Numbered from the stretch's first letter, positions 18,049 through 26,246 are shown. The stretch: 64,000 bases of DNA from Microvirga lotononidis (GCF_034627025.1 NZ_CP141048.1:1624001-1688000), one strand, 5' to 3'. Numbers and translations are program-made. The notes: generated from the sequence alone by a model not told the origin.

Positions 18049-20703
18049 TCATGGCTTAAGATCGATGTGTTCATTGATACCCGTGCCCGGCCACTCGATA
18101 TTAATGTGCGGAACTTGCCCCTGCAAATACTGCCCCGGCTGTAGATCAAAACGCACTACCATCCCGTTCGGAAAGATGAATTGAACTGCACCTTTAGGGG
18201 TATTCCTCTGGATGGGCTTCCCTCCCCCCAGAGCTTCCAATCTCTCTGCGACCGATCCAGTGGTTGTGGGATCCTTATCCGAAAAGCCCTGCCCAAGTTG
18301 CTGCAGGGATTTTATCAAATCAGCTGCCCCTATCGCCTCCTTTTTGATGGTATGCGCAACATGTTCAACCGCAGCAGACGACGCGTATAGGTCAACGCCC
18401 GATCTAACATTCTTGGTGATCACCTGCGCTTTGTCGACATCGCGATTGATGTCCTTGACATCCTGTTTCTGCTTGTCCTTGTCGCGGATGACGATCGTAC
18501 CATTACCAACTGTCGCCTGCGTCACCTGCTCGATGTCGTGGCTGGCGTACGAGCCCGACACGTTCACGCCCGTGCTGGTCGGCGCCTGGCCGTTCGGCAG
18601 GGTCTGCGTGCCGAGTGTCACGCCCACCTGCCCGCTGACCGAGGTGGCTTTGTCGGAATCCTTGATGTCGCTGTAGCCGAGCGTGGCGGTGTCGAGCGAC
18701 AGCTGGCCGGTGTCGGAGTTCAGCACCGCGCCGTTGAGCTGCGTGTGCTCCTTCACGGAGGCGTCGAGCTTGTTCGTCGCGAACAGGCCGGACTGCTCGC
18801 TCACCCAGGCCCGGTCCGACGTGCTCTTGCCACCGCCGACCGACACCGACACGGAGGACGGCCCGCCGCCGATTCCGACCGTGACCGAGCCCGAGCCGTT
18901 CACCGACGACGACGCGCTGTGCGCCGTGTCCTGGCGCGAGCCCACCGTCAGGTTACCGCCGACATCGAGATCGATGTCCTTGGCTTTCACCACAGCGCCC
19001 TCGAAGGTGGCGTTGTTGCCCGTCTTGATCGTCGCCGTCCCGCCCACGGTCAGATGCGCGTTAAGCTGGCTTTCGCTCCAGCTCTTCGACTTGTCCTTCG
19101 AGAACCCGCCCTCCACGGTGATGCCGAGGCCGCCGCCCGAGGCCCCGAGGCTGCCGGACACGCCCACGCCCGCATTCCAGCTGTTCGCCTTGCTCGACGC
19201 CTCGGCATAGGATTGCGCGCTCTCCACGGTCAGGTTGCCCTTCACGTCGAACGTGAGATCCTTCTTCACGTCGATCTGCGTGCCGACCAGATGCGCGTTG
19301 CCGCCAGCCGTCATGCTGAGAGAGCCGCCCTTGATCGTGGTCGGCACCGCGTTGTACGCCACCGCCTGGCTCGACGAGGACGAGCCGGAGGCGCCCAGCA
19401 TCAGGCTGGCGCTTACCGTCGGGTTGGTCAGGCTCTTGAGCGCGTCGGTCGCCTGCAGCACCCCGGAGACCTGGCCCAGGATCTTGTAGCCCGTCCCGCC
19501 ATAGCCCGAGGTGAAGGTGCCGACCGATTGCTGCAGCTGCTGTGCTGCGCCGGTGACGTTCTGGCTTACCTTGAGCGTGATGCCGGCGAACATCTCCTTC
19601 GAGCTCTGGTACGAGCTTTCCCGGTTCAAGCCGGCCAGCAGCTTGATATCGTCCTTGGCCTCCAGGCTCACATGCCCCTGCGAGATCACACTGGCCGCCG
19701 TCATGACGATGTCGTCACCCGCCGTGACGGACACGCCCTTGTCGCCCTTGATGAGCGAACGCGCCACCGACACCTTGTCATAGGCGGAATACTGGCTCGA
19801 GGCGTGGTAGCCCGACCCAATGCTGAAGCCGCCATTGCCGCCCGACCAGGTCAGGCCGATGCCCTTCTCCTTGCGTGACGACGCCGAAGCGCTTGCATCC
19901 AGACCCGTGCCGACGATCAGGTCGCGCCCGGCATCGAGGGTGACATACTCCTGGGCGGCGACCACCGAGCCGATTACCTTGATGTCGCGGGCGGCCTTGA
20001 CCGTGACGTTGCCGTCGGCGCTCAGCGAGGAGGCGACGTTCCGGATCTCCGAGGTCGTGCTCGCCGTTTTCGTCGAGTGGTAGATGTCGACCCCGCTGCC
20101 CGTGAAGAACAGGCCGACTCCGCTCTTCTTCTGCGAAAAGGCGGTGTTCTGCACATCCTGCACGGACAGCACCTTGACCGAGGCTTTGGAGCCCGCGACA
20201 GCATTGCCCTCGTCATCGTAGCCTGCGAGAACGTTAAGGTCCTTCTTGGCCATGAGGTGGCTGCCCGCCACCGTGATATCGCCCGTCTCGGAACGCACGG
20301 TCAGGCTCTTGCCGGCCGAAACCACGGAGCTCAGGTTCGTGAGGGTGACATCGGACGAGCTGTAGCTCGACTTCGACAGGAATCCACTCTTACCGCCGCC
20401 GATCACCTCGTGCTGGTCGAGGACGGAAGCGACGGTCACGCCCTTCTTGCCGACCAGCAGCGCATCGCCCTTGGCCGTCACGGTAGAGCCGAGGATGTCG
20501 AGCTTCTTATCGGCCTTCATTACCAGGTTGCCGCCGGAAGAGACCAGGCCGCTTACGTGGCTGATATCCGCGGTAAAGGTCCAGTTCTTGGTGTTGCCGG
20601 CGTAGACGTTGTTCGTGACCGTCTGCGCCTCGATGCGGATGTTGCCGCCCGCCTTCAGCGAGAGGGAATCGGATGCGAGCATGCTGCCGCCCCGATTAAT
20701 CAA
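18049..20703 (-). CDS. cdiA: CdiA/filamentous hemagglutinin-type toxin stick, 5'-truncated
   Basis: This 884-residue frame is the C-terminal part of a CdiA-like surface effector. Most of it is hemagglutinin-type repeats (for example TVTAKGDALLVGKKGVTVAS, SLEAKDDIKLLAG, LDVGGNLTVGSR), which form the beta-helical stick. A junction region (INRDVDKAQVITKN) leads into a short toxin tail ending GMVVRFDLQPGQYL and PHINIEWPGTGINEHI. In-frame homology extends upstream to about 20775 and then breaks. The signal peptide, TPS secretion domain and receptor-binding regions are missing, and no cdiB is present. As it stands it cannot be exported, so the gene is a remnant. Confidence 0.85.
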   Translation of the reverse strand: MINRGGSMLASDSLSLKAGGNIRIEAQTVTNNVYAGNTKNWTFTADISHVSGLVSSGGNLVMKADKKLDILGSTVTAKGDALLVGKKGVTVASVLDQHEVIGGGKSGFLSKSSYSSSDVTLTNLSSVVSAGKSLTVRSETGDITVAGSHLMAKKDLNVLAGYDDEGNAVAGSKASVKVLSVQDVQNTAFSQKKSGVGLFFTGSGVDIYHSTKTASTTSEIRNVASSLSADGNVTVKAARDIKVIGSVVAAQEYVTLDAGRDLIVGTGLDASASASSRKEKGIGLTWSGGNGGFSIGSGYHASSQYSAYDKVSVARSLIKGDKGVSVTAGDDIVMTAASVISQGHVSLEAKDDIKLLAGLNRESSYQSSKEMFAGITLKVSQNVTGAAQQLQQSVGTFTSGYGGTGYKILGQVSGVLQATDALKSLTNPTVSASLMLGASGSSSSSQAVAYNAVPTTIKGGSLSMTAGGNAHLVGTQIDVKKDLTFDVKGNLTVESAQSYAEASSKANSWNAGVGVSGSLGASGGGLGITVEGGFSKDKSKSWSESQLNAHLTVGGTATIKTGNNATFEGAVVKAKDIDLDVGGNLTVGSRQDTAHSASSSVNGSGSVTVGIGGGPSSVSVSVGGGKSTSDRAWVSEQSGLFATNKLDASVKEHTQLNGAVLNSDTGQLSLDTATLGYSDIKDSDKATSVSGQVGVTLGTQTLPNGQAPTSTGVNVSGSYASHDIEQVTQATVGNGTIVIRDKDKQKQDVKDINRDVDKAQVITKNVRSGVDLYASSAAVEHVAHTIKKEAIGAADLIKSLQQLGQGFSDKDPTTTGSVAERLEALGGGKPIQRNTPKGAVQFIFPNGMVVRFDLQPGQYLQGQVPHINIEWPGTGINEHIDLKP
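18511..18629 (-). repeat. cdiA junction repeat, copy 1 (in the truncated cdiA)
   Basis: This is the reference copy of a coding tract that recurs at the start of the two orphan cassettes (16321-16446 and 17541-17624). It lies just before the point where the three toxin tails diverge. Duplicated junctions of this sort are known to let orphan cdiA-CT modules replace the resident tail. Confidence 0.75.
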
Positions 20704-20775
20704 GTCTTTCTTGGTCTCGATGAAGAGGTCCTTGGCGCTCAGGAGGCCTCCGACCTGCAGGGCGGAGGCCTCCTG

Positions 20776-20993
20776 GACTCTTCACTTCGCGCAGCTTCTG
20801 ACTGCATGAGCGGTCGAGGCTTATGTGCCAAGGATTCATCAAAGCGGCATTCTGTAGCAAAGACCACCACTTGGCGGATAAGCGCCTGGATGAATGGGGT
20901 ACTATCCTATTTGGAATCCTGGACAACTGCGAGCCTTCGGTCGAGGTCTGGTTCCAGCGCACCGCTCTTGAAAGGGGCCGATTGGTAAATTGG
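20776..20993. other. Junction between cdiA remnant and aminoglycoside kinase gene
   Basis: About 220 bases where cdiA homology stops abruptly. A 60-codon plus-strand frame (20823-21005, containing DEWGTILFGILDNCEPSVEV) and a longer minus-strand frame cross it. Neither is recognised. It is probably a fragment of a lost gene or element that truncated cdiA. Confidence 0.4.
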
Positions 20994-21830
20994 CTAGCTG
21001 AGTAAACCCTGAGCCATCGCGTTGATTGTGAGGTCGATGGCAGCACCCTTGTCGTCGCCGTCGCCGATGAACCAAGCGGCGGACAATCCCGTCCACGCAA
21101 CAATCCAGTGAAGGAGCCGCTCCGGCTCAATCCCGGTCGCGCTGATTACGACGTCCAGCCGGGCCCGAAGCCGGCCTGGCGAGGTAGCGAGCGGCCGACT
21201 GGGATCGCTGAGATCGGGATTCGTGAAGATGTTGGCATAGTCGAAGGTTCGCTCGCCCAGCAGGCCATGCGGATCGATAGCCAGCCACCCTCGCTCACCG
21301 AAATCGAGCACGTTCTCGTGGTGCAGGTCGCCGTGGAGCGGACCGACCGCGCACGGAGTGGCTAGAAGCTGGCGCGCGGTCTCGGCCGCGGGCACCAGTA
21401 CAGCGTGCTCCCGGGCGAGCTGGAAGAGCGGCTGGAACCAAGCCTCCAGCGGTTGCAACTCCGGGACCGAGCCACGCCGGAGTGCATGCAATCGAGCCGC
21501 CGTATCGCACAGGATCCGGCAAGCTTCGTCATCCTGGCCCGACCAAGCCATCAAGGCGAGATTGCCGGTGCCTGTAGCCCGCTCCATAAGCAGGGCATCC
21601 GCCATCGAGGCGAGGATCCTGGCGGCGCCTTGGCCATCCCACCAGATCATGAGACGATAGCCCGCCTGCTCGTCGGGGATGCGGGCGACCTTGAGCGTCG
21701 CGGGCGAGCCCTCGTGCAGAACTGGAAGAACCCAACTGGAACGCGTCGTGAGCAGAGGGCCGCCGGCGACCAAGCGCCATGCCTCCAGGAACCCTTCGAG
21801 ATTAAGCGGAAGGACGGCATGAACATCCAT
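20994..21830 (-). CDS. Aminoglycoside/hydroxyurea phosphotransferase family protein (APH(6)-like)
   Basis: This is a 278-residue cytoplasmic kinase of the family that includes streptomycin 6-phosphotransferases. It has the catalytic loop LHGDLHHENVLDFG near residue 180 and the metal-binding LAIDPHGLLGE just after, the family's Brenner and DFG-equivalent motifs. The start at 21830 is chosen because GAGGAGAG precedes that ATG; upstream codons look non-coding. It stands alone. Whether it confers resistance or phosphorylates some other metabolite cannot be told. Confidence 0.8.
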   Translation of the reverse strand: MDVHAVLPLNLEGFLEAWRLVAGGPLLTTRSSWVLPVLHEGSPATLKVARIPDEQAGYRLMIWWDGQGAARILASMADALLMERATGTGNLALMAWSGQDDEACRILCDTAARLHALRRGSVPELQPLEAWFQPLFQLAREHAVLVPAAETARQLLATPCAVGPLHGDLHHENVLDFGERGWLAIDPHGLLGERTFDYANIFTNPDLSDPSRPLATSPGRLRARLDVVISATGIEPERLLHWIVAWTGLSAAWFIGDGDDKGAAIDLTINAMAQGLLS

Positions 21831-22162
21831 TGGAACTCTCCTCAAGTGGTCCACTTGGATCCCGCGCCGAACCGGACGTCCACTACAATAACTGCAAGTA
21901 ACCTGCATTTCCCGCTTTCCCGATCCGGAACAGCGGAAGACGCAGGTGACCGGACACGCCAAGTCCGAAGGCCCTCTTGACCGGAAAGGCATGGCCCGTC
22001 CCGGACATACGTCCGGCATCGTGTCATCCGCCCCTGACGGCCACCCGCACTCCAATGTCCCAAGGCGTCAAGTGGCGTCCCGCTCGGTCAAGCAGGCCTG
22101 CTCCGGTGATTCACAATGGCGAATCGATTGCCGTCCCACCTGACGCGAGAGGAGCCTGCCTT
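21831..22162. other. Divergent intergenic region
   Basis: About 330 bases between the minus-strand kinase gene and the plus-strand DUF1254 gene. It should hold promoters for both. A short inverted repeat CCGGAC...GTCCGG lies at 22001-22016. Nothing else is recognised. Confidence 0.4.
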
Positions 22163-24145
22163 ATGACCCATTCAAGATTGGCGCGGATCACTGCGGCGGC
22201 CCTGATGGCGACCGCCCTCACCTCCCTCGGGACGGGTCCCGCCTGGGCCCAGCTCGCCGAGGCCAGCCCGACGCTGTCCGCCGCCAGTCTGAAGGAGCAG
22301 GAAGCCTTCGCCATCGCCAAGGACGCCTATGTCTATGGCTACCCGCTGGTCACCATGGAAATGACCCGGCGCGTCATTACGAATGTGGCCGAGCCGACCG
22401 GAACCCGCACGCCGATGGGCCAGCTGGTCAGCCTGCGCGAGTATCCGACGGCGGCCTATCGGGACGTGACGGCCCCGAATGCCGACACTCTCTACACATC
22501 CGGCTTCATCGATGTCGGCCAGGAGCCCTATGTGCTGTCGCTGCCGGACATGAATGGGCGCTACTACCTGTTCCCGATGCTCTCCGGCTGGACCGACATC
22601 ATCGCGGATCCCGGCAAGCGTACCAGCGGCACCGGCCCCCAGACCTATGCCGTCACCGGCCCGGGCTGGAAAGGCGCGCTGCCCGATGGTGTCAGGGAAA
22701 TCAAGTCGCCGACCGATCTGGTTTGGATCCTTGGTCGTATCTACTCCACCGGCACGCCCGAAGACTACAAGGCCGTTTGGGGGCTGCAGGACCAGATCAA
22801 GCTCGTGCCGCTCAGCGCCTATGGCAAGCCCTACACCCCACCGTCGGGCAAGGTGGACCCGAACATCGACATGAAAACGGCCGTGCGTAAGCAGGTCAAC
22901 CGGATGGAGCCCGGTCCCTACTTCAACCTGCTGGCGCAGTTGATGAAGGACAATCCGCCCCCGGCGGAGGACGCTCCGATGCTCGCCCGCATGGCCAAGA
23001 TCGGCATCGTGCCCGGGCGCGCCTTCGACACAGGTCAGCTCGATCCCGAGATCGCCAAGGGGGTGGAGCGCGCTCACCGGGCCGGCTGGGAGGAAATCGC
23101 CGGTGGAATTCGCGACATGGGATCTATCCAGAACGGCTGGATGGTCGCGACGAGCTTGGGACGTTACGGGACCGACTATGGCAAGCGCGCCACCGTCGCG
23201 GCCTTTGGGCTCGGCGCGAACCTGCCCCAGGATGCGGTCTATCCCACCACGAGTGTAGATTCGGCAGGCCGGAAGCTGACCGGGAACCAGAAATACGTCA
23301 TCCACTTCGACAAGGGCCAACTGCCGCCCGTCGACGGCTTCTGGTCTCTGACCATGTACGATGCGAACTTCTTCTTCGTCGCCAATCCCCTCAACCGCTA
23401 CACTCTGAGCCAGCGCCACCAGCTCACGCCGAACCCGGACGGGTCGGTGGACCTCTATCTCCAGAACGAGTCGCCCGGATCCGGCAAGGAGGCCAACTGG
23501 CTGCCGGCTCCGACGGGCGACATGAACCTGATGCTGCGGCTCTATTGGCCCAAGGAGACTTCTCCCTCGATCCTGAACGGCACCTGGAAGCCGCCGAAGG
23601 TGGAGCGGGCCGAGGAACGGCTGACGGCGGCGGATCAGAATAAGCTCGCATCGACGCCGACGAGCGCCGCCATCCCGGCAACGACCGGCAGCGCCGGGAT
23701 GGGACCCGTTGCGGGATCTTCGACCGTCGGCGTCGCCGTCGTCGACGTGCGGACGCTCTACAGCGGCTACAGCGTGAAGAACCAGATTCTCGGACGTGAG
23801 ATCTACAACGACAACGGCGAGCGGGTCGGGCATGTCACCGACCTGATCGTGGCGCCCGACAAGGTCGCCACTTACGCGATCGTCGGCACCGGGGGCCTGC
23901 TCGATCTTGGGGAGCATCTGACGGCGGTGCCCGTCAGCCAGTTCACGCTGAAAGACGGCGAGATCGTGCTGCCGAATGCGACCAGGCAGTCGCTGGAAGC
24001 CATGCCGCGCTTCGTGCGGGGGCAGCAACGACTAAAGCATCGAACGCAAAAGCGGGAACCGGTTTCCTGCGTCGAACGATGCGAGATGAGACGACACAAA
24101 CGGACAGCATCGGACATGGGTTCGATTTCACGTCCGATGCTTTAG
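22163..24145 (+). CDS. Secreted DUF1254/DUF1214 protein with C-terminal PRC-barrel domain
   Basis: This 660-residue protein starts with a signal peptide (MTHSRLARITAAALMATALT, cleaved after PAWAQ). A DUF1254 domain follows (DAYVYGYPLVTMEMTRR, near residue 55), then DUF1214 in the second half (IHFDKGQLPPVDGFWSLTMY). A linker of Ala/Thr/Gly leads to a PRC-barrel domain (residues 535-610, with ILGREIYNDNGERVGHVTDL). DUF1254/1214 proteins are periplasmic and of unknown activity; the PRC fusion is less usual. The final 40 or so residues are encoded by a dispersed intergenic repeat, so the original stop was probably lost. The ATG follows GAGAGGAG. Confidence 0.82.
   Translation: MTHSRLARITAAALMATALTSLGTGPAWAQLAEASPTLSAASLKEQEAFAIAKDAYVYGYPLVTMEMTRRVITNVAEPTGTRTPMGQLVSLREYPTAAYRDVTAPNADTLYTSGFIDVGQEPYVLSLPDMNGRYYLFPMLSGWTDIIADPGKRTSGTGPQTYAVTGPGWKGALPDGVREIKSPTDLVWILGRIYSTGTPEDYKAVWGLQDQIKLVPLSAYGKPYTPPSGKVDPNIDMKTAVRKQVNRMEPGPYFNLLAQLMKDNPPPAEDAPMLARMAKIGIVPGRAFDTGQLDPEIAKGVERAHRAGWEEIAGGIRDMGSIQNGWMVATSLGRYGTDYGKRATVAAFGLGANLPQDAVYPTTSVDSAGRKLTGNQKYVIHFDKGQLPPVDGFWSLTMYDANFFFVANPLNRYTLSQRHQLTPNPDGSVDLYLQNESPGSGKEANWLPAPTGDMNLMLRLYWPKETSPSILNGTWKPPKVERAEERLTAADQNKLASTPTSAAIPATTGSAGMGPVAGSSTVGVAVVDVRTLYSGYSVKNQILGREIYNDNGERVGHVTDLIVAPDKVATYAIVGTGGLLDLGEHLTAVPVSQFTLKDGEIVLPNATRQSLEAMPRFVRGQQRLKHRTQKREPVSCVERCEMRRHKRTASDMGSISRPML
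24033..24144. repeat. Dispersed Rhizobiales-type repeat at a gene end
   Basis: It contains AAAGCATCGAACGCAAAAGC, GGGAACCGGTTT and a closing GTCCGATGCTTTA, the elements of a repeat seen again at 26005, 47126, 51105 and 61107. The outer GCATCG and CGATGC sequences can pair. It overlaps the 3' end of the DUF1254 gene. Confidence 0.6.
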
Positions 24146-24210
24146 GCGAGACGCGGAGGGTGGTCCCTCCGTCCTGCCCCGCTCACCGACAAGCGCATGG
24201 AGGCGCCATC

Positions 24211-24498
24211 ATGATCCGACTGACTGCTGCTCTCGCGTTGACCGTATTGACGACAGGCGCCCTGGCGCAGGTCGGCCCCTCGACCACAGGCCGCCCGTGC
24301 TCGGCCGACCGCGCGTTGGTGAGCGCCCGCGGCGCAGTGGTCCTGAGCACTGGGCAATACACCTATGGCCGCTTCGTGCGGGATGCCCGCTACTGCCAGG
24401 TCGATCAATATCCCCAACCTGCCTTCGTTCCGAGCGACGATACGGCCCAGTGCTTTGTCGGCTATCGCTGCGCGGACGGACCCGACGACGATCTCTGA
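24211..24498 (+). CDS. Small secreted four-cysteine protein (paralogue A)
   Basis: This 95-residue protein has a signal peptide (MIRLTAALALTVLTTGALA) and a mature part with four cysteines. Its motif RGAVVLSTGQYTYGRFVRD is shared with two other proteins in this window (35830-36120 and 36201-36494), and so are the CFVGYRC end and the Cys positions, which suggests two disulfides in the periplasm. The family is not recognised by name. AGGCGCC precedes the ATG. It is probably monocistronic. Confidence 0.75.
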   Translation: MIRLTAALALTVLTTGALAQVGPSTTGRPCSADRALVSARGAVVLSTGQYTYGRFVRDARYCQVDQYPQPAFVPSDDTAQCFVGYRCADGPDDDL

Positions 24499-24689
24499 CC
24501 GCCCCATCGCCGCACATTCGCGTTGAACGGGAACGTCGCGGTCGGCGCGTTCACGAAGAGGCCGGGGATCGACCCGATTATGGCCGTTCCCATTCAGTTC
24601 ACCGGAGATTTGAATCACCGGTCGGCCTTTGCGGCCGACCGGGTCCAATTACCGGCATCGCCATGGTCCCGCGCGCCGGCGAAGCCAGC

Positions 24690-25244
24690 TCATGTCCTCG
24701 CCGCACCGCTCTGATCGGAACTCGCATCCCGGTGCTTAGTCTCTTTGCCGGCGCTGTTGATCGCGATGCGCTTCACCTGCGGACGGCTCTCGCGTGATTT
24801 CGGCAGGGTCACGATGAGTACACCGTTCCGGAAGTTCGCGTCGATCCTGTCCTCGTCCACATCCCAGGCCATCGGAATTCGGCGCTCGAAGCGGCCATAA
24901 TAACGCTCGCTGAAGGCGCGCTCCTTGTCCTCGATCTCGGACTTGCGCTCGCCGCGGATGGTCAGAACGCCGTCCTGCATCAGCACCTCGACGTCCTTGT
25001 CCTCGAGGCCCGGCAGCTCCGCCGAGACCCGGACCTCCTTGTCGGTTTCGACGACCTCCATCTGCGGCCAGCCTGCGGGCCGGTTCGCGCCGGCGGGCAA
25101 GGGCGTATCGAAACCGCGCAGAACATCGTCGAAGAGCCGGTTCATTTCGCGATGGAGCATCATGAAGGGATCCCCCTCGTCGCGGTAGCGGCCCGGAACC
25201 ATCTGCTGATTGCGAGCCCAGGGAATAAGATCACGCATGTTCAT
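24690..25244 (-). CDS. Small heat shock protein Hsp20
   Basis: This 184-residue cytoplasmic chaperone of the alpha-crystallin family holds unfolding proteins. The crystallin domain runs from about residue 60 to 155, with RVSAELPGLEDKDVEVLMQD and the closing GVLIVTLPKS (the GxLxxxxPK motif). The ATG at 25244 is preferred because AAGGAGG lies 9 bases upstream. It follows a second hsp20 gene by about 80 bases and is probably in the same heat-induced operon. Confidence 0.92.
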   Translation of the reverse strand: MNMRDLIPWARNQQMVPGRYRDEGDPFMMLHREMNRLFDDVLRGFDTPLPAGANRPAGWPQMEVVETDKEVRVSAELPGLEDKDVEVLMQDGVLTIRGERKSEIEDKERAFSERYYGRFERRIPMAWDVDEDRIDANFRNGVLIVTLPKSRESRPQVKRIAINSAGKETKHRDASSDQSGAART

Positions 25245-25279
25245 GGTATCTTCCTCCTTCACTCAAAGCCGATGGGTGC

Positions 25280-25302
25280 GGCGCCGGCACGCGGCCGGCG
25301 CC
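25280..25302 (-). terminator. GC-rich hairpin between the two hsp20 genes
   Basis: GGCGCCGGC and GCCGGCGCC form a perfect 9-bp stem with a 5-base loop between the two chaperone genes. No T-run follows. It may stabilise the upstream message, or attenuate or fold the leader of the second gene. Confidence 0.45.
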
Positions 25303-25322
25303 CTTCGTCGGTTCAGCGAATT

Positions 25323-25805
25323 CTAGGCGGCCTTGCCGTGCTCGATCTGCTGCGGATGCCGGCCCAGCTGCGCCGTTCCGGAGCCGGTCGCGATCTCGAT
25401 CCGGCGCGGCTTGAGCGCTTCCGGCACCTCGCGCTTGAGGTCGACCGTCAAGAGGCCGTTCTCCAGGCTTGCGCCCGTGACCCTCACATGATCGGCGAGG
25501 TTGAACGTCTGCCTGAAGGCTCGAGTCGCAATGCCGCGATGCAGATATTGCTTGCCCTCCTCGGAGCCCTTCTTCTGGCCCGATACGAGAAGCTGGCTCT
25601 CCTTCTGGGTGAGTTCGATCTCATCGGGAGAGAAGCCCGCGATGGCCATCGTGATGACGTACTGGTCTTCGCCCGCCTTCTCGATGTTGTAGGGCGGCCA
25701 ATTGGTCATGGGCTCGATCTGAGCGGACTGGTCGAGCATGTCGAACAGGCGGTCGAAGCCGACCGTCGAGCGGTACAGAGGGGAAAAGTCGAAAGCTGAT
25801 CTCAT
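25323..25805 (-). CDS. Small heat shock protein Hsp20 (IbpA type)
   Basis: This 160-residue chaperone begins MRSAFDFSPLYRSTVGFDR, the typical IbpA/HspA N-terminus of Rhizobiales. It has the NWPPYNIEK segment, the crystallin core and the closing NGLLTVDLKREVPE. The ATG at 25805 is chosen because GGAGG lies 8 bases upstream. It is the first gene of a two-gene hsp20 operon. Its leader resembles a ROSE RNA thermometer. Confidence 0.93.
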   Translation of the reverse strand: MRSAFDFSPLYRSTVGFDRLFDMLDQSAQIEPMTNWPPYNIEKAGEDQYVITMAIAGFSPDEIELTQKESQLLVSGQKKGSEEGKQYLHRGIATRAFRQTFNLADHVRVTGASLENGLLTVDLKREVPEALKPRRIEIATGSGTAQLGRHPQQIEHGKAA

Positions 25806-25880
25806 CACCATATCCTCCATTGAGCAACATGGACGTGAGAGCGCCGGACACCCGCCGGCGCCCGCCATGCCAAGCCTTTG
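25806..25880 (-). promoter_or_regulatory. ROSE-like RNA thermometer in the hsp20 leader
   Basis: On the minus strand the leader ends TTGCTCAATGGAGGATAT before GTG-ATG. Pairing TTGCTC with GGAGGA, where an anti-Shine-Dalgarno UUGCU faces the ribosome site, is the hallmark of ROSE elements in rhizobial hsp20 leaders. A strong upstream hairpin (GCGCCGG...CCGGCGC) is also present. At low temperature it would block translation. The assignment rests on this motif and the gene context. Confidence 0.65.
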
Positions 25881-25895
25881 AAAGGCCTCGGCAAT

Positions 25896-25929
25896 ATTGA
25901 TGGTAGGAAGTGGATTTCAGGATTTCAAG
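25896..25929 (-). promoter_or_regulatory. Possible heat-shock (RpoH) promoter
   Basis: Upstream of the ROSE-like leader is CTTGAAA (complement of 25923-25929), matching the RpoH -35 consensus. CCATCAAT (complement of 25896-25903) lies downstream, but the spacing of 19 bases is longer than usual, so the -10 is uncertain. Confidence 0.4.
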
Positions 25930-26004
25930 AGGTGCAAAGAACACGAACGGGATGGTTTTCAACCCGGCTGGCGCCCGCGCCGCCCCGGCGTTCTTCGGAG
26001 AAGG

Positions 26005-26045
26005 CGTCATGCGGAAAACCGGATCCACTTTTCCGTAAGATGCGC
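26005..26045. repeat. Dispersed repeat, short copy
   Basis: GGCGTCATGCGGAAAACCGG followed by ATCCACTTTTCCG resembles the AACCGGTT-type repeat at 24033 and 47126. It lies between the hsp20 promoter region and a small secreted protein gene. Confidence 0.4.
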
Positions 26046-26081
26046 TAGCATCCGGGTGCTTCGACCAAGGAAAGACAGATC

Positions 26082-26246
26082 ATGCTTCGCATTCTCTCCC
26101 TTGCCGTCCTGACAGCCTTCGCCGTTCCGTCCCATGCGACGGATGTCTTCCATGACAACAAGATCGTCGCTCAGCAGCAACAGGCGCCGCAGCAGACCCC
26201 GAAGCGGGATTGCGAGAGAAAGCGCGACGAAGGGGTGAGCTCGTGA
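26082..26246 (+). CDS. Very small secreted protein
   Basis: This is a 54-residue protein. The N-terminus is a clear signal peptide (MLRILSLAVLTAFAVPSHA) and the mature part is Gln-rich (VAQQQQAPQQ) with a charged C-terminus DCERKRDEGVSS. AAGG lies upstream of the ATG. No family is recognised; the mature peptide is only about 35 residues. Confidence 0.55.
   Translation: MLRILSLAVLTAFAVPSHATDVFHDNKIVAQQQQAPQQTPKRDCERKRDEGVSS

Noticed and set aside
18538..19878. 446-codon plus-strand frame opposite the cdiA repeats
   Set aside because: It mirrors the regular hemagglutinin repeats, which makes it look repetitive; there is no start context and no family.
20823..21005. 60-codon plus-strand frame next to the cdiA break
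   Set aside because: It has no recognisable family and no ribosome site; kept only as part of the unexplained junction.
22172..24028. 618-codon minus-strand frame opposite the DUF1254 gene
   Set aside because: Its composition (Arg/Gly/Asp/His) is typical of an antisense shadow; the plus strand has a signal peptide and recognised domains.
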